In this document: positions 28,314 to 36,877 of the stretch, in pieces | Layout of the letters: every line of letters starts with the position of its first letter | How positions within the stretch are numbered: the first letter of the stretch is position 1 | From: Cupriavidus necator | GTDB lineage: Bacteria > Pseudomonadota > Gammaproteobacteria > Burkholderiales > Burkholderiaceae | Reading direction: 5' to 3' | Length of the DNA stretch: 64,000 nucleotides | Assembly (NCBI GenBank): GCA_022041995.1 | Contig: CP074390.1 | Location: 1,798,001 to 1,862,000 of the forward strand | Position numbers and translations under genes: made by a program | The notes under the pieces: generated by a model | What the model was told of the DNA's origin: nothing | Database searches by the model: none | The model's input: only the letters and a program-made list of their open reading frames with translations

Positions 28314-28811
28314 TCAGCTGGCCAGTGCCGGCAGCGCCAGTTCATATTCCCTGACCCGTTCGATGATGCCCGCCGGAAAGCGCGTGATGCGCTTTTGCCG
28401 GTCGGCGAAGACGATCTGCTGGTAGCCCGGCGACACCGGCTTGCCGCCCACGCAGAAGCGGAACAGCAGGTAGGCCGAGCACTGCCGGACCTGGAAGGTG
28501 TTCAGGTAGCAATCCACGCGCTGGAACGGGAACGTCTCCTCGACATATTCCTGGTGCGCGCGCTTGGTCACGAAGACGCCGCCCGCGGCCAGCAGGTTGT
28601 CGTGGATGCATTCATGGAACCACCGCTCCCGGCAAATGCCCTGCCACTCGAAGTAGCGGGCGAAGTAGGTATTCATAAAGGCATTGGAATCCTTGAGATA
28701 AATGTCGATCGCATGGTGGAAGGTCTTGTGCGAAGCCGTCTCGAACGCGTCGGGTGCCAGTTGAGCCGTGCCGCGGTTCAGGATTTGGGGGATCACGTCT
28801 CGCATCAACAT
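28314..28811 (-). CDS. 4HBT-like acyl-CoA thioesterase family protein
   Basis: A 165-residue protein from the ATG at 28811, chosen because AAGGAGTCAACTT lies just upstream. The hotdog fold of 4-hydroxybenzoyl-CoA-type thioesterases is suggested by 'HAIDIYLKDSNAFMNTYFARYFEWQGICRERWFHE' near the N-terminus and 'RVDCYLNTFQVRQCSAYLLFRF' in the sheet. Enzymes of this type hydrolyse aromatic or fatty acyl-CoA. It converges on the kinase gene; a functional link is unproven. Confidence 0.7.
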   Translation of the reverse strand: MLMRDVIPQILNRGTAQLAPDAFETASHKTFHHAIDIYLKDSNAFMNTYFARYFEWQGICRERWFHECIHDNLLAAGGVFVTKRAHQEYVEETFPFQRVDCYLNTFQVRQCSAYLLFRFCVGGKPVSPGYQQIVFADRQKRITRFPAGIIERVREYELALPALAS

Positions 28812-29028
28812 AAGTTGACTCCTTGAGATGGCTGCAAGCGGCAGCCACGCCTGCCTCCGGGAAGGTTGGGGCATGGTGGCATTCTGTCCGCTTGGGCAGT
28901 GGCAAGGTGGGTGCTGAAGTGGGGGTTCCGGCACGTTCCGGCGCGTGACACCTGGGCGACAAAAGCCCCGGATTGCACGCGTGGGCCTGGCACAACCCGA
29001 GAGGCATTGATCGGCGTTAACCCGAGTA

Positions 29029-29059
29029 GTCTAGGTTTATAGACTTTTATATAGTCGTC
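29029..29059. promoter_or_regulatory. Candidate GntR operator upstream of the GntR gene
   Basis: GTCTA-N6-TAGAC at 29029-29044 is an inverted repeat, overlapped by TATAGAC-TTTTA-TATAGTC extending to about 29057. It lies in an AT-rich patch ~70-100 bp before the GntR start and is the most regulator-like sequence in the 28812-29125 gap, which is otherwise empty. Confidence 0.4.
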
Positions 29060-29125
29060 CGGCCAGGCCGCCTCCGGGCGGTCTCCGCATCGCCCGTACC
29101 GACGCTTCCCGACCTCCCTTGCCGC

Positions 29126-29902
29126 ATGGCAGACACCACGTCCAGCGAACTCCTCTCGCGCAGCCGCCAGCCGGTCTACCTGCAGCTGGCCACCATCTTC
29201 CGCCGCCAGATCGAAAGCGGCGCCTGGCGCCAAGGCGAGCGCATTCCCTCGCTGGAGGAACTGTGCCGCCAGTACGGCGTGGCGCGCATGACCATGCACC
29301 ATGCCTTGTCGATGCTCGACGAAGAAGGGCTGGTGGAGCGCTCGCGCGGGCGCGGCACTTTCGTCAGGGCACCGTGCCAGGCGCGGCGGCAGGTGTCGCT
29401 GTCGACCAGCTGGGACGAGGCGGTGGCGGTGGGCGCGCAGCTGGACACCGAAGCGATGGTCGAGTCGGCCGGCAACGTGCCGCTGCCTGCCGATCTCGGC
29501 ATGCCGTGCCCCGCTGAGCGCGCCGCCGAATACCACTTCCTGCGCCGGCTGCACCGGCTGGAAGGGCGGCCGTTCGCGGTGGGCGAGGTCTATATCGAGG
29601 CCGGCGTCTTTGCGCGCGAGCCCGAGGCCTTCCGCCAGGGTGCCTCGGTGCCGGTGCTGGACCGCTTCCCCGGCCTGTCGGTCAGCACCGCGCGCCAGCG
29701 GCTGTCGATCGTCGCGGCCGGGGCCGAATCCGCCGCCGCGCTGGCGCTTGCCGTGGGCGCGCCGGTGGCTGAGCTGCGCCGCTTTGCCTGTGTCCCGGGC
29801 GAGAGCGGCGAGCTGATCGTCTACTACGCACGCATCGAATTCCCGACCGAGTTTGTCTGCCTGGATTTCGACCTGCTGGCGGGGCGGCCGCGTCCGGCCT
29901 GA
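29126..29902 (+). CDS. GntR-family regulator (HutC/UTRA type)
   Basis: A 258-residue protein. The N-terminal winged helix reads 'PVYLQLATIFRRQIESGAWRQGERIPSLEELCRQYGVARMTMHHALSMLDEEGLVERSRGRGTFV', cited here only as the standard GntR order, and the C-terminal UTRA effector domain covers ~100-250 ('EYHFLRRLHRLEGRPFAVGEVYIE'). UTRA regulators bind small metabolites. It lies 57 bp upstream of, and codirectional with, the ThDP enzyme-DUF35-thiolase genes and probably controls them. Confidence 0.88.
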   Translation: MADTTSSELLSRSRQPVYLQLATIFRRQIESGAWRQGERIPSLEELCRQYGVARMTMHHALSMLDEEGLVERSRGRGTFVRAPCQARRQVSLSTSWDEAVAVGAQLDTEAMVESAGNVPLPADLGMPCPAERAAEYHFLRRLHRLEGRPFAVGEVYIEAGVFAREPEAFRQGASVPVLDRFPGLSVSTARQRLSIVAAGAESAAALALAVGAPVAELRRFACVPGESGELIVYYARIEFPTEFVCLDFDLLAGRPRPA

Positions 29903-29959
29903 TGCCCCCGTGCAACCAATGCCAACCTGCTGACCCAGAACCTGAGCGGAACCCGAGAC

Positions 29960-31521
29960 ATGGAAACTACCCAACCGATGAACGGCGCCGAGAGCCTGGT
30001 CAAGACCCTGCTCGCCAACGGCGTGGACACCTGCTTTGCCAACCCGGGCACCAGTGAGATGCACTTCGTCGCGGCGCTGGACCGCATCCCGGGCATGCGC
30101 TGCGTGCTGGGCCTGTTCGAAGGCGTGGTCACCGGCGCGGCCGATGGTTATGCGCGCATGGCCGGCAAGCCCGCCGCCACGCTGCTGCATTGCGGCCCGG
30201 GGCTGGCCAACGGCCTGGCCAACCTGCACAACGCGCGCCGCGCGCAGACGCCGGTGGTCAACATCATCGGCGACCAGGCGACCTACCACCGGCCCCTGGA
30301 TGCACCGCTGACCGCGGATACCGAAGGCTGGGCCCGTCCGGTCTCTGTGTGGACGCGCACGGCCACGCAGGCTGCGTCCGTCGGCGCCGATGCCTCGTCC
30401 GCGGTGCAGGCCGCATGCGCCGCGCCGGGTGGGGTCGCCAGCCTGATCCTGCCTTCCGATGTGTGCTGGGATGCGGGCGGCGTGGTAGCCGCGCCGCTGC
30501 CGCCGCTGGCGGTGCCCAAGGTCTCGCCCGATGCCGTGCAGCAGGCCGCGCGCGTGCTGCGCTCAGGCCAGCCCACGCTGGTTGTGCTGGGGGCAGCGCG
30601 CTGCGCGAGACGCCGCTGGCCGATGCACACCGCATTGCCGCAGCGACCGGCGCCCGCCTGATCTCGCCCATGTCCAATGCGCGAGTGTCGCGCGGCAGCG
30701 GCCGCCTGGCGGTGGACCGCGTGCCATATTCGGGCGAGGTCGCGCGCGACAAGCTGGCCGGCATCCGCAACGTGATCCTGGTCGGCGCACCGGCGCCGGT
30801 GACGTTCTTTGCCTACCCGGGCAAGTCGCCGCGCCCGTATCCGGAAGATGCCGTGATCCATGTGCTGGCTCGTCCGGAGGAAGACCTGGCCGAAGCGCTG
30901 GCCCGGCTGGCCGACGAGGTGGGCGCACGCAACGCGCCACTGCCGGCTGCCGCAGCGCCCGCATCCGTGGAGCCCGCCCGCGGCGCGGTCACGTCCGAGG
31001 CGGTGGCACGGACGCTGACTGCCTTGCTGCCCGAACAAGCCATCGTGGTGGAAGAGAGCATCAGCTTCGGCCGCGCCTTCTATCCGGGCACGGTCCATGC
31101 AGCCCCGCACGACTGGCTGCAGCTGACCGGCGGCGCCATCGGCGAAGGCCTGCCGCTGGCCGTGGGCGCGGCGGTGGCGGCGCCGGACCGGCGCGTGGTG
31201 GCACTGCAGGCCGATGGCTCGGCCATGTACACGCTGCAGTCGCTGTGGACCATGGCGCGCGAGCGGCTCGACGTCACCGTGGTGCTGCTGGCCAACCGCA
31301 AGTACGCCATCCTGCTGGGCGAGCTGGCGGGGGTGGGGGCCAACCCGGGCAAGACCGCCCTGGACATTCTGGACATCGGCAATCCCGACCTGGACTGGGT
31401 CAAGCTGGCCAATGGCATGGGCGTGGAGGGCGCGCAGGCCAGGGACATGGAGAGTTTTGCCGACCTGTTCCGCATAGCCAATTCGCGCAAGGGACCGTTT
31501 GTGATCGAACTGGTGATCTGA
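29960..31521 (+). pseudogene. ThDP-dependent acetolactate synthase-like enzyme (single frameshift)
   Basis: Two frames together make a complete ~520-residue ThDP enzyme of the acetolactate synthase/benzoylformate decarboxylase family. The first (from 29960, METTQPMNGAESLV) has 'NPGTSEMHFVAALD' and the catalytic Glu in 'GLFEGVVTGAADGYARMAG'. The second (from about 30594 to 31521) has the ThDP/Mg motif 'ALQADGSAMYTLQSLWTMARERLDVTVVLLANR'. The switch falls at a run of five G (30589-30593); one more G would restore 'VVLGGSALRETPLADA'. Both halves keep family residues, so this is probably a sequencing deletion and a functional gene. The substrate is unknown. It is followed by DUF35 and thiolase genes. 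Confidence 0.8.
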
Positions 31522-31652
31522 GCGCGGCGCTTTCCGCATTCAAAAATCCTGCCTTCGGCAGATGTGAATTGTTGCAATGCACAGACTGCGGCAAGCTCAT
31601 TGCCGTGCCATGGACAGCCCATGGCGGCACCATCAAAAGTGAAGGAGACTCC

Positions 31653-32045
31653 ATGCCCCAACAAGAAGCGGCGGTGGGTCCGGACAAGGCTTATGCGGAC
31701 CAGCTCGCCGCTGGCCAGTTCCGCATCCAGCATTGCCAGGACTGCAAGCGCCACGTGTTTTTCCCGCGCAATATCTGCCCGCACTGCGGCGGCGACACGC
31801 TCGCCTGGGTCGAGCCCAAGGGTACCGGCACGGTCTACTCCACCAGCGTGATCCGCCGCAAGCCGGATGCTGGCGGCGACTACAACGTGGTGCTGGTGGA
31901 CCTGGATGAGGGCGTGCGCATGATGAGCCGCGTGGAAGGCATTGCGCCCGCCAGCGTGCATATCGGCATGCGCGTGCAGGCACGCGTGGCGCAGGGCAAG
32001 GAAGGCGAGGCCGCTCTCGTCGTGTTCGATCCGGTGGAGGGCTGA
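31653..32045 (+). CDS. DUF35 OB-fold/zinc-ribbon acyl-CoA-associated protein
   Basis: A 130-residue protein with an N-terminal rubredoxin-like zinc ribbon (C-x2-C 'CQDC' and 'CPHC', residues ~28-47) and an OB-fold ('GTGTVYSTSVIRRKPDAGGDYNVVLVDLDEGVRMMSRVEG'). DUF35 proteins partner with SCP-x-type thiolases or act as CoA-binding subunits. GAAGGAGACTCC precedes the ATG. The thiolase gene begins 4 bp after its stop, so the two are translationally linked. Confidence 0.9.
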   Translation: MPQQEAAVGPDKAYADQLAAGQFRIQHCQDCKRHVFFPRNICPHCGGDTLAWVEPKGTGTVYSTSVIRRKPDAGGDYNVVLVDLDEGVRMMSRVEGIAPASVHIGMRVQARVAQGKEGEAALVVFDPVEG

Positions 32046-32049
32046 GGCC

Positions 32050-33221
32050 ATGAGTTTGTCCAATTTGCGTGGCAGCGTCGCCATCGTCGGGGTCGGCCAG
32101 GCGGGCATGGGCGAGGCCCACGGCAAGACTGAAATGGAAATCCTGGTGGAGGCCGCCAAGGCCGCCGTCAGGGATGCGGGCCTGTCGATGCGCGACATCG
32201 ACGGCATCGCCACCGCCAGCGTCGGCGCCAGCATGTGGGTGATGCCGGTGGCCGAATACCTCGGCATCAAGCCCAGATTTGTCGACAGCACCATGATCGG
32301 CGGCTCCAGCTTTGTCTCGCACATGCTGCCGGCGATGATGGCGCTCGAATCGGGCCAGTGCGATGCGGTGCTGGTCTGCTATGGCAGCAACCAGCGCACC
32401 TCCACCGTCGGCCGCGCCGGCATCTCCAAGGTGCGCGCGGTGCTGGACCCGCAGCCGTATGAGCAGCCGTACAGCCCGCTGCAGCCGATCACGTCATACG
32501 CACTCGCCGCGGCGCGCCATATGCACCAGTACGGCACCACGCGCGAGCACCTGGCCGAGGTCGCCGTGGCCGCGCGCAAGTGGGCGCAGCTTAATCCGGA
32601 AGCGATGATGCGCGACCCGCTCAGCATCGACGACGTGCTCAATGCGCGCATGGTGTCCGACCCGCTGTCCGTGCGTGACTGCTGCCTGGTCACCGACGGC
32701 GCCGGCGCCTATGTGATGGTGCGCGCGGACCGCGCCAAGGACCTGGCCAAGCCGCCGGTCTATGTGCTGGGCAATGCCACCGCCACGTGGCACCGCCAGA
32801 TCTCGTGCATGCCGGACCTGACCGTCACGGCCGCCAGGGAATCCGGCGAGCGCGCCTTCGCCATGGCGGGGCTCAAGCCGTCCGATGTCGACGTGGCCGA
32901 GCTCTACGATGCTTTCACCATCAACACGCTGCTGTTCCTGGAAGACCTCGGTTTCTGCGGCAAGGGCGAGGGCGGCCAGTTCGTCAGCGGCGGTGGGATC
33001 GCGCCGGGCGGGCGGCTGCCGGTGAACACCAACGGTGGTGGGCTGTCATGCGTGCATCCCGGCATGTATGGCATGTTCATCACCATCGAGGCGGTGCGGC
33101 AGCTGCGCGGCGAATGCGGCGAGCGGCAGGTGCGGGATGCCGAGGTTGCCGTGGTGCATGGGAATGGGGGACGTTGTCTAGTCAGGCTACGGCGATTTTG
33201 GGGACTGGGGCGACGGTGTAA
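32050..33221 (+). pseudogene. SCP-x-type thiolase (frameshift near the 3' end)
   Basis: A nonspecific-lipid-transfer-type thiolase beginning VAIVGVGQAGMGEAHGKT. Family features include 'ALESGQCDAVLVCYGSNQRT', 'DVAELYDAFTINTLLFLEDLGFCGKGEGGQF' and 'NTNGGGLSCVHPGMYG'. Raw translation runs into the downstream repeat after 'VVHGNGG'. Adding one G to the G5 run at 33166-33170 gives 'GNGGTLSSQATAILGTGATV' and a stop at 33221, the usual C-terminus (390 residues). A sequencing error is likely. It would cleave or form beta-keto acyl-CoAs with its DUF35 partner. Confidence 0.82.
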
Positions 33222-33255
33222 GTGGTGTTTTGGCTTGGTGCCATTACGGTTGCTT

Positions 33256-33877
33256 GTCGTGCTTGGCGGGCGTGGGCTGTTTCGCCGGCGTAGCCGGCGA
33301 GTCACTTTCTGTCCGAGCGACAAAAAGTAACCAAAAAACGCGTCGCCTGTGCGGCTGGCAATCCATTCTTCGGCGTTGGTCGTATCGACGGCGGTGCTTG
33401 CCGTTTGGGCGTGGTTGCCCGTTCGACCCTGCTAACGCCATGTGAGTGTGGGCCCGTGCCTGAGATAACCGGCTTTTGAACGATCCCCAAGTCGGGCGGT
33501 GGCCCGCACTCTCCAGCGATATCGCATCAACGCCTTCGGCTGCGCTTCGCGCAAGCGTCCAATGACCGTCGGCGCATTTTGAGCCGGCGCAGCAGCCGTA
33601 GGCGTCCCCGCGATACGGTCGGCAGCAGGCGGCCTACGCCCTGCATGGGGATCGTTCAATAGTGGGTTAACGCAGGCACTGTCCCTGACTCACATGGCGT
33701 AGCAGGCTCGAACGGGCACCCACATCGAACGGAAATCACCGCCGCCCGAACTACCAACGGCGAGGAATGGATTGCCAGCCGCATAGGCGACGCGTTCTTT
33801 GGTTACTTTCTGTCGCTCGGACAGAAAGTGACTCGCCGGCTACGCCGGCGAAACAGCCCACGCTCGCCAAGCACGCC
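33256..33877. repeat. Large inverted-repeat element, copy 2 (arms 33256-33500 and 33583-33877)
   Basis: The same element as at 8411-9108. The reverse-oriented arm 33583-33877 is almost identical to the reverse complement of 8411-8704 over ~290 bp, differing at only a handful of positions by eye. The plus-oriented arm 33256-33500 is more diverged: its hairpin reads ACTTTCTGTC-N5-GACAAAAAGT. The two arms face each other across ~80 bp. Each locus thus pairs one well-conserved and one diverged arm. Confidence 0.8.
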
Positions 33878-34320
33878 AAGCAACCGCATGGCGGCGATAT
33901 CCCAAGCCCCACCTCAATCCACCAGCTCAGACCACCCCTGCCCCCACCCCCAGGCAATTGCCGCCCCATATATTCATGCAACCGCGACAATTCAAGCGCA
34001 ATGCCATCCGGAAACCCCTGCCGCCCACCCCGCTTGTCGATCAGCAGCTCAACCAGGAAAGCATGCAGAGCTGCCGGGTTGGCAGCGAGCGCAGCCAGCT
34101 GGTTGCCGATGCGCGCATAGCGGCGGCATAGCTCCACGGGGCGCGCCTCGGCCGGCAGCGACGCCAGCCACCGCATGGCGACGTCTGTAAGCAATGTGTC
34201 TTCCGGCGATGGCGGGCGCCGCACGCCGCTCCAGTCAGGCTCGGCTTGCACTGGCGGCGCGCCGTCCAATACCTTCTTTGCTTCCTCAACGGTGACGAAT
34301 TCAAAAGAGAGGGGTTCCAT
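33751..34320 (-). CDS. Hypothetical protein with repeat-derived C-terminus
   Basis: From the ATG at 34320 (MEPLSFEFVTVEEAKKVLDG) with GGAG a few bases upstream. Residues 1 to ~135 have protein-like composition ('LTDVAMRWLASLPAEARPVELCRRYARIGNQLAALAANPAALHAFLVELLIDKRGGRQGF' region is helical). From about residue 148 (near 33877) the frame enters the inverted-repeat arm and ends with repeat-encoded sequence. The native stop was probably lost when the repeat arrived, or the real gene ends near 33900 after a frameshift. I do not recognise the family. Confidence 0.55.
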   Translation of the reverse strand: MEPLSFEFVTVEEAKKVLDGAPPVQAEPDWSGVRRPPSPEDTLLTDVAMRWLASLPAEARPVELCRRYARIGNQLAALAANPAALHAFLVELLIDKRGGRQGFPDGIALELSRLHEYMGRQLPGGGGRGGLSWWIEVGLGISPPCGCLACLASVGCFAGVAGESLSVRATESNQRTRRLCGWQSIPRRW

Positions 34321-34352
34321 GCCGGCTCCGGGATCAGACCAACGCGCACCGC

Positions 34353-34368
34353 TGCGCATTAATGCGCA
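34353..34368. promoter_or_regulatory. Perfect 16-bp palindrome TGCGCATTAATGCGCA
   Basis: It lies 33 bp upstream of the hypothetical gene starting at 34320, next to a possible -10 TAGAAT on the minus strand. It is a candidate operator for a dimeric regulator; no matching regulator is seen. Confidence 0.45.
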
Positions 34369-34431
34369 TTCTAGCGATTACGGCGCTTCGCGGGCTATCT
34401 TGACAGGCATGTTGTGAATGAACCGGACGCC

Positions 34432-34653
34432 TCAGCCTTCGTGCGCTCGATTGGCCTGGCCTTCAGACACCGTGGCCATGCTCTCGGTGCTGGCGTCGAT
34501 CACGCGGCCGTCGGCGCTCAGCAGGGTTTGCCTGAAGACATCCCAGTCCGGCCACTTGCAGACCGGGGCGCTGGCGGCAGGGGCTGCCAGCGACGCACAG
34601 GCCAGCGCACTGGCGAGCACCCATCGGGTCAGGCCCGGCAGCGTGCGCCGCAT
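34432..34653 (-). pseudogene. bcsZ: Truncated bcsZ (cellulase, GH8) remnant
   Basis: From the ATG at 34653 the frame encodes a signal peptide (MRRTLPGLTRWVLASALACA, ending PAASA) followed by 'CKWPDWDVFRQTLLSADGRVIDASTESMATVSEGQA', the start of the GH8 domain of cellulose-synthase-associated endoglucanase BcsZ. After 'SEGQA' (about 34460) homology stops abruptly and the frame ends within 8 codons, so ~300 residues are missing. No bcsA, bcsB or bcsC is nearby. This is a deletion scar rather than a working gene. Confidence 0.7.
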
Positions 34654-35118
34654 GTCAGCTCCCGTTGCGCCGTGCCGCCAGCCATGGGCCCACGGCAGCC
34701 ACGACATGGCCACGAGGATGAAGGCAGTGCGCCGTGACGGCGACCAGGAGCGGATCAGGGCGGATCATATGCAGGAAGCGGTTCCTTGGCATGCGTCCGG
34801 TTACAGGTGCCGCGCCGCAAGGCGAGGGCGTGATGGCTGCGCTGCTGCGCGCGCACTTGCCGGGAATCTCGAGCCATGTCCAGGCTGCCGCCCGGCAGAT
34901 ACCCGGATCGCCACCTGCATTACAACTCCGGAGCAACGTTCAAGCCTGTCCGGGGCAGTGTAGACCTTGGAAGCACCGGGCGCGCCACATTTCCGCCGGG
35001 GCTTAAAAAGATTCAGGGGTGATATAAAAAGGAAACGCCGCCCCTTGCCAAGGGCGGCGTTTGCGGTTGGGACACCGGCCGCTTCAGGCTACCGGTTGGC
35101 GGCGCAGCGGCAACTGCC
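34654..35118. other. Non-coding or degraded stretch
   Basis: About 465 bp between the bcsZ remnant and the lipoprotein. Open frames here (for example minus 34655-34936) do not resemble any family I know. The frame immediately upstream of bcsZ contains a hydrophobic stretch ('TAFILVAMSWLPWAHGW') that might be a relic of an upstream gene. A terminator hairpin lies at 35033-35062. Confidence 0.5.
35033..35062 (-). terminator. Rho-independent terminator of the SurE-lipoprotein operon
   Basis: AAACGCCGCCC pairs with GGGCGGCGTTT around an 8-base loop; on the minus strand it is followed by CCTTTTTAT. It lies ~55 bp past the lipoprotein stop. Confidence 0.85.
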
Positions 35119-35781
35119 TTACCCGCAGGTTCCGTCGGCCACGCACACGCCGCGCACCACCATCTCGCCCATGAAGTCCATGGAGGCCTGGTCGGCGATC
35201 GCGTCGCGCAGCGCATCCAGCGCGGCATCATGGGGATCGCTGGCATTGCCGGCCGCAAACGGCGTGTCATGCCAGCGCCGGGGTATGGCAGCGGGGTCGA
35301 TATCGACCCCGGCACCTGCCGCCAGCGCAGCCAACACTGCGGCTTCCGCTTCGGCCATGGCGTCTGCGGACAGGTCCCTGGCGCGCCCCTGTCCGAAACT
35401 GTCGAACGCCTGGCCCGGGGGCGCGCCCAGCAGCTTCCACAACGCCAGTTCGGTCAGCGGTGAGCAGTTCACGGTGCGCCCGCCCAGCACCAGGCCATGC
35501 AGCCGCAGGCGGTTCGGCTCGCCCTGCGCGAGCCCGCCCTCGCAGCGCACCATCAGCGCCCCGCCCGGCACCTCGGCCAGGCGGAATGCGCCTTTTGCAT
35601 CGGTCGTTGCGTTGCGCACTTGTCCTTGCGCATCGCGCAACTGCACGGTAGCGCCTGCCAGCGCGGCGCCGACCGCAGCCGTGCCGCTCACTTGCGGCGC
35701 ATGGTCATCGCCGCATGCTGCGACCGCCACGACCCCGCATGCAAGCACGAGGTGGCGCCAGGATCGAAGGTCCTTGCCCAT
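35119..35781 (-). CDS. Lipoprotein with carboxypeptidase-regulatory-like domain
   Basis: A 220-residue protein with a lipoprotein signal ('VVAVAAC', Cys near residue 23). A beta-sandwich resembling carboxypeptidase regulatory/transthyretin-like domains follows ('ALAGATVQLRDAQGQVRNATTDAKGAFRLAEVPGGALMVRCEG'), then a helical C-terminal half. Proteins of this layout anchor small periplasmic or extracellular domains. It starts 11 bp after the SurE gene, so the two are cotranscribed and may act together; function is unknown. Confidence 0.7.
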   Translation of the reverse strand: MGKDLRSWRHLVLACGVVAVAACGDDHAPQVSGTAAVGAALAGATVQLRDAQGQVRNATTDAKGAFRLAEVPGGALMVRCEGGLAQGEPNRLRLHGLVLGGRTVNCSPLTELALWKLLGAPPGQAFDSFGQGRARDLSADAMAEAEAAVLAALAAGAGVDIDPAAIPRRWHDTPFAAGNASDPHDAALDALRDAIADQASMDFMGEMVVRGVCVADGTCG

Positions 35782-35792
35782 GGTTGCTCCGC

Positions 35793-36785
35793 CTAAGGTG
35801 CCAGGGTGGCCAGCTCGCGGCGCGAGCGGTTGAACAGGCCGCGCGCCAGAGGCGTCGGGCGGAAGTCAACGTCAAGCGCCGAGATCGTGATGAACTTGGC
35901 CAGGAAGGCCGGCGTTTCTGCAATCCGCGCCAGCGCCGCCGCTTCGGTCTCGGGCGCGCCCACGTCGATCGATACCGTGTTGTCGGCATTGCGCTTGTAG
36001 GCCGTGGTAAAGGAATCCACCGTGCCAGGCGTGGTCAGGCGCACGCCGGCAGGGGTCCCGCCGGCAACGATCGGGTAGTTGATGCTCAGCGGGTGGGCCA
36101 CCGGCAGCAATGGCTGGCCGGCGGTGCGCGTGGCTTCCAGGCTGGCAATCACGCGGACCAGGAAGGCCCCGGCCCTGGGGAACGCGGCCACAGTGCTGCC
36201 GAAGCCGGTGCGTGCTTCGGCAAAGTCCACGCCAACACTCAGCGCAATGCCGGGCACACCGCGGCGCGCGGCGTACAGCACGTTCATCACCGTGCCCGAG
36301 TGCGGGATGGAGTCAGACAGGTTCTCGCCGAAATTGGCCCCGGAGACGACCAGGTCCGGCGCGAAGCCGCTTTCCGGCCCGACGATCTTCAGGCCCATGG
36401 CAGTGGCGTCTACCGGCGAGCCGCTGCCCAGGTAGTCCGGGTTGGCGGCATTGAGCGCGCTGCCCGCGGCAATGGTGGTCTTGACCCGGTGCACGCAGAA
36501 CGTGTCGGCGCTGCCGGAGAGCGGTTCGACCACCAGCCGGGTGCGCCCGTCGGGCACGGCATAGGCAGCGCCCGAGCCGCTCTGGTTGCTGGCCGGGCCT
36601 ACCGTGATGACGCGGTGGCCGGCGTCCTGCAGGGCCTTGCGGACCGCGCTGATGCCAGGCGCGGCGCAGCCGTCGTCATTGGTCAGCAGCACATTGAGTG
36701 CCCGGGCGGGGCTGGCCGCGGTAGCCAATGCCGTGGCCGCGATACCGAGGGAAGCGAGCCGCAGGCTGGCGCGAAGTCGAAGCAT
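35793..36785 (-). CDS. Exported SurE-family nucleotidase/phosphatase
   Basis: A 330-residue SurE homologue. The metal-binding start 'LNVLLTNDDGCAAPGI' is at residues ~31-46, preceded by a signal peptide ending SPARA. Other SurE motifs are 'VGPASNQSGSGAAY' and 'PDLVVSGANFGENLSDSIPHSGTVMNVLYAARRGVPGIALS'. Classical SurE is a ~250-residue cytoplasmic 5'/3'-nucleotidase; this one is longer and apparently periplasmic. It forms an operon with the lipoprotein gene just downstream. Confidence 0.88.
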   Translation of the reverse strand: MLRLRASLRLASLGIAATALATAASPARALNVLLTNDDGCAAPGISAVRKALQDAGHRVITVGPASNQSGSGAAYAVPDGRTRLVVEPLSGSADTFCVHRVKTTIAAGSALNAANPDYLGSGSPVDATAMGLKIVGPESGFAPDLVVSGANFGENLSDSIPHSGTVMNVLYAARRGVPGIALSVGVDFAEARTGFGSTVAAFPRAGAFLVRVIASLEATRTAGQPLLPVAHPLSINYPIVAGGTPAGVRLTTPGTVDSFTTAYKRNADNTVSIDVGAPETEAAALARIAETPAFLAKFITISALDVDFRPTPLARGLFNRSRRELATLAP

Positions 36786-36877
36786 GGGAACCTGTCTCCT
36801 TACTCTTATGCGTGGTGAAAGCAGCGCCCGGCCGCGCAGCGACGCCGCCAGACTTGACAGAAGCCGGTGCGGCACCG

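Noticed and set aside
29960..31521. Programmed ribosomal frameshift in the ThDP gene
   Set aside because: A missing G explains it, and four other genes in the window show similar one-base losses; no slippery site with a structure is evident.
34655..34936. A 93-codon minus-strand gene
   Set aside because: No recognisable domain, no ribosome-binding site, and Cys/Arg-rich composition typical of an off-frame translation.
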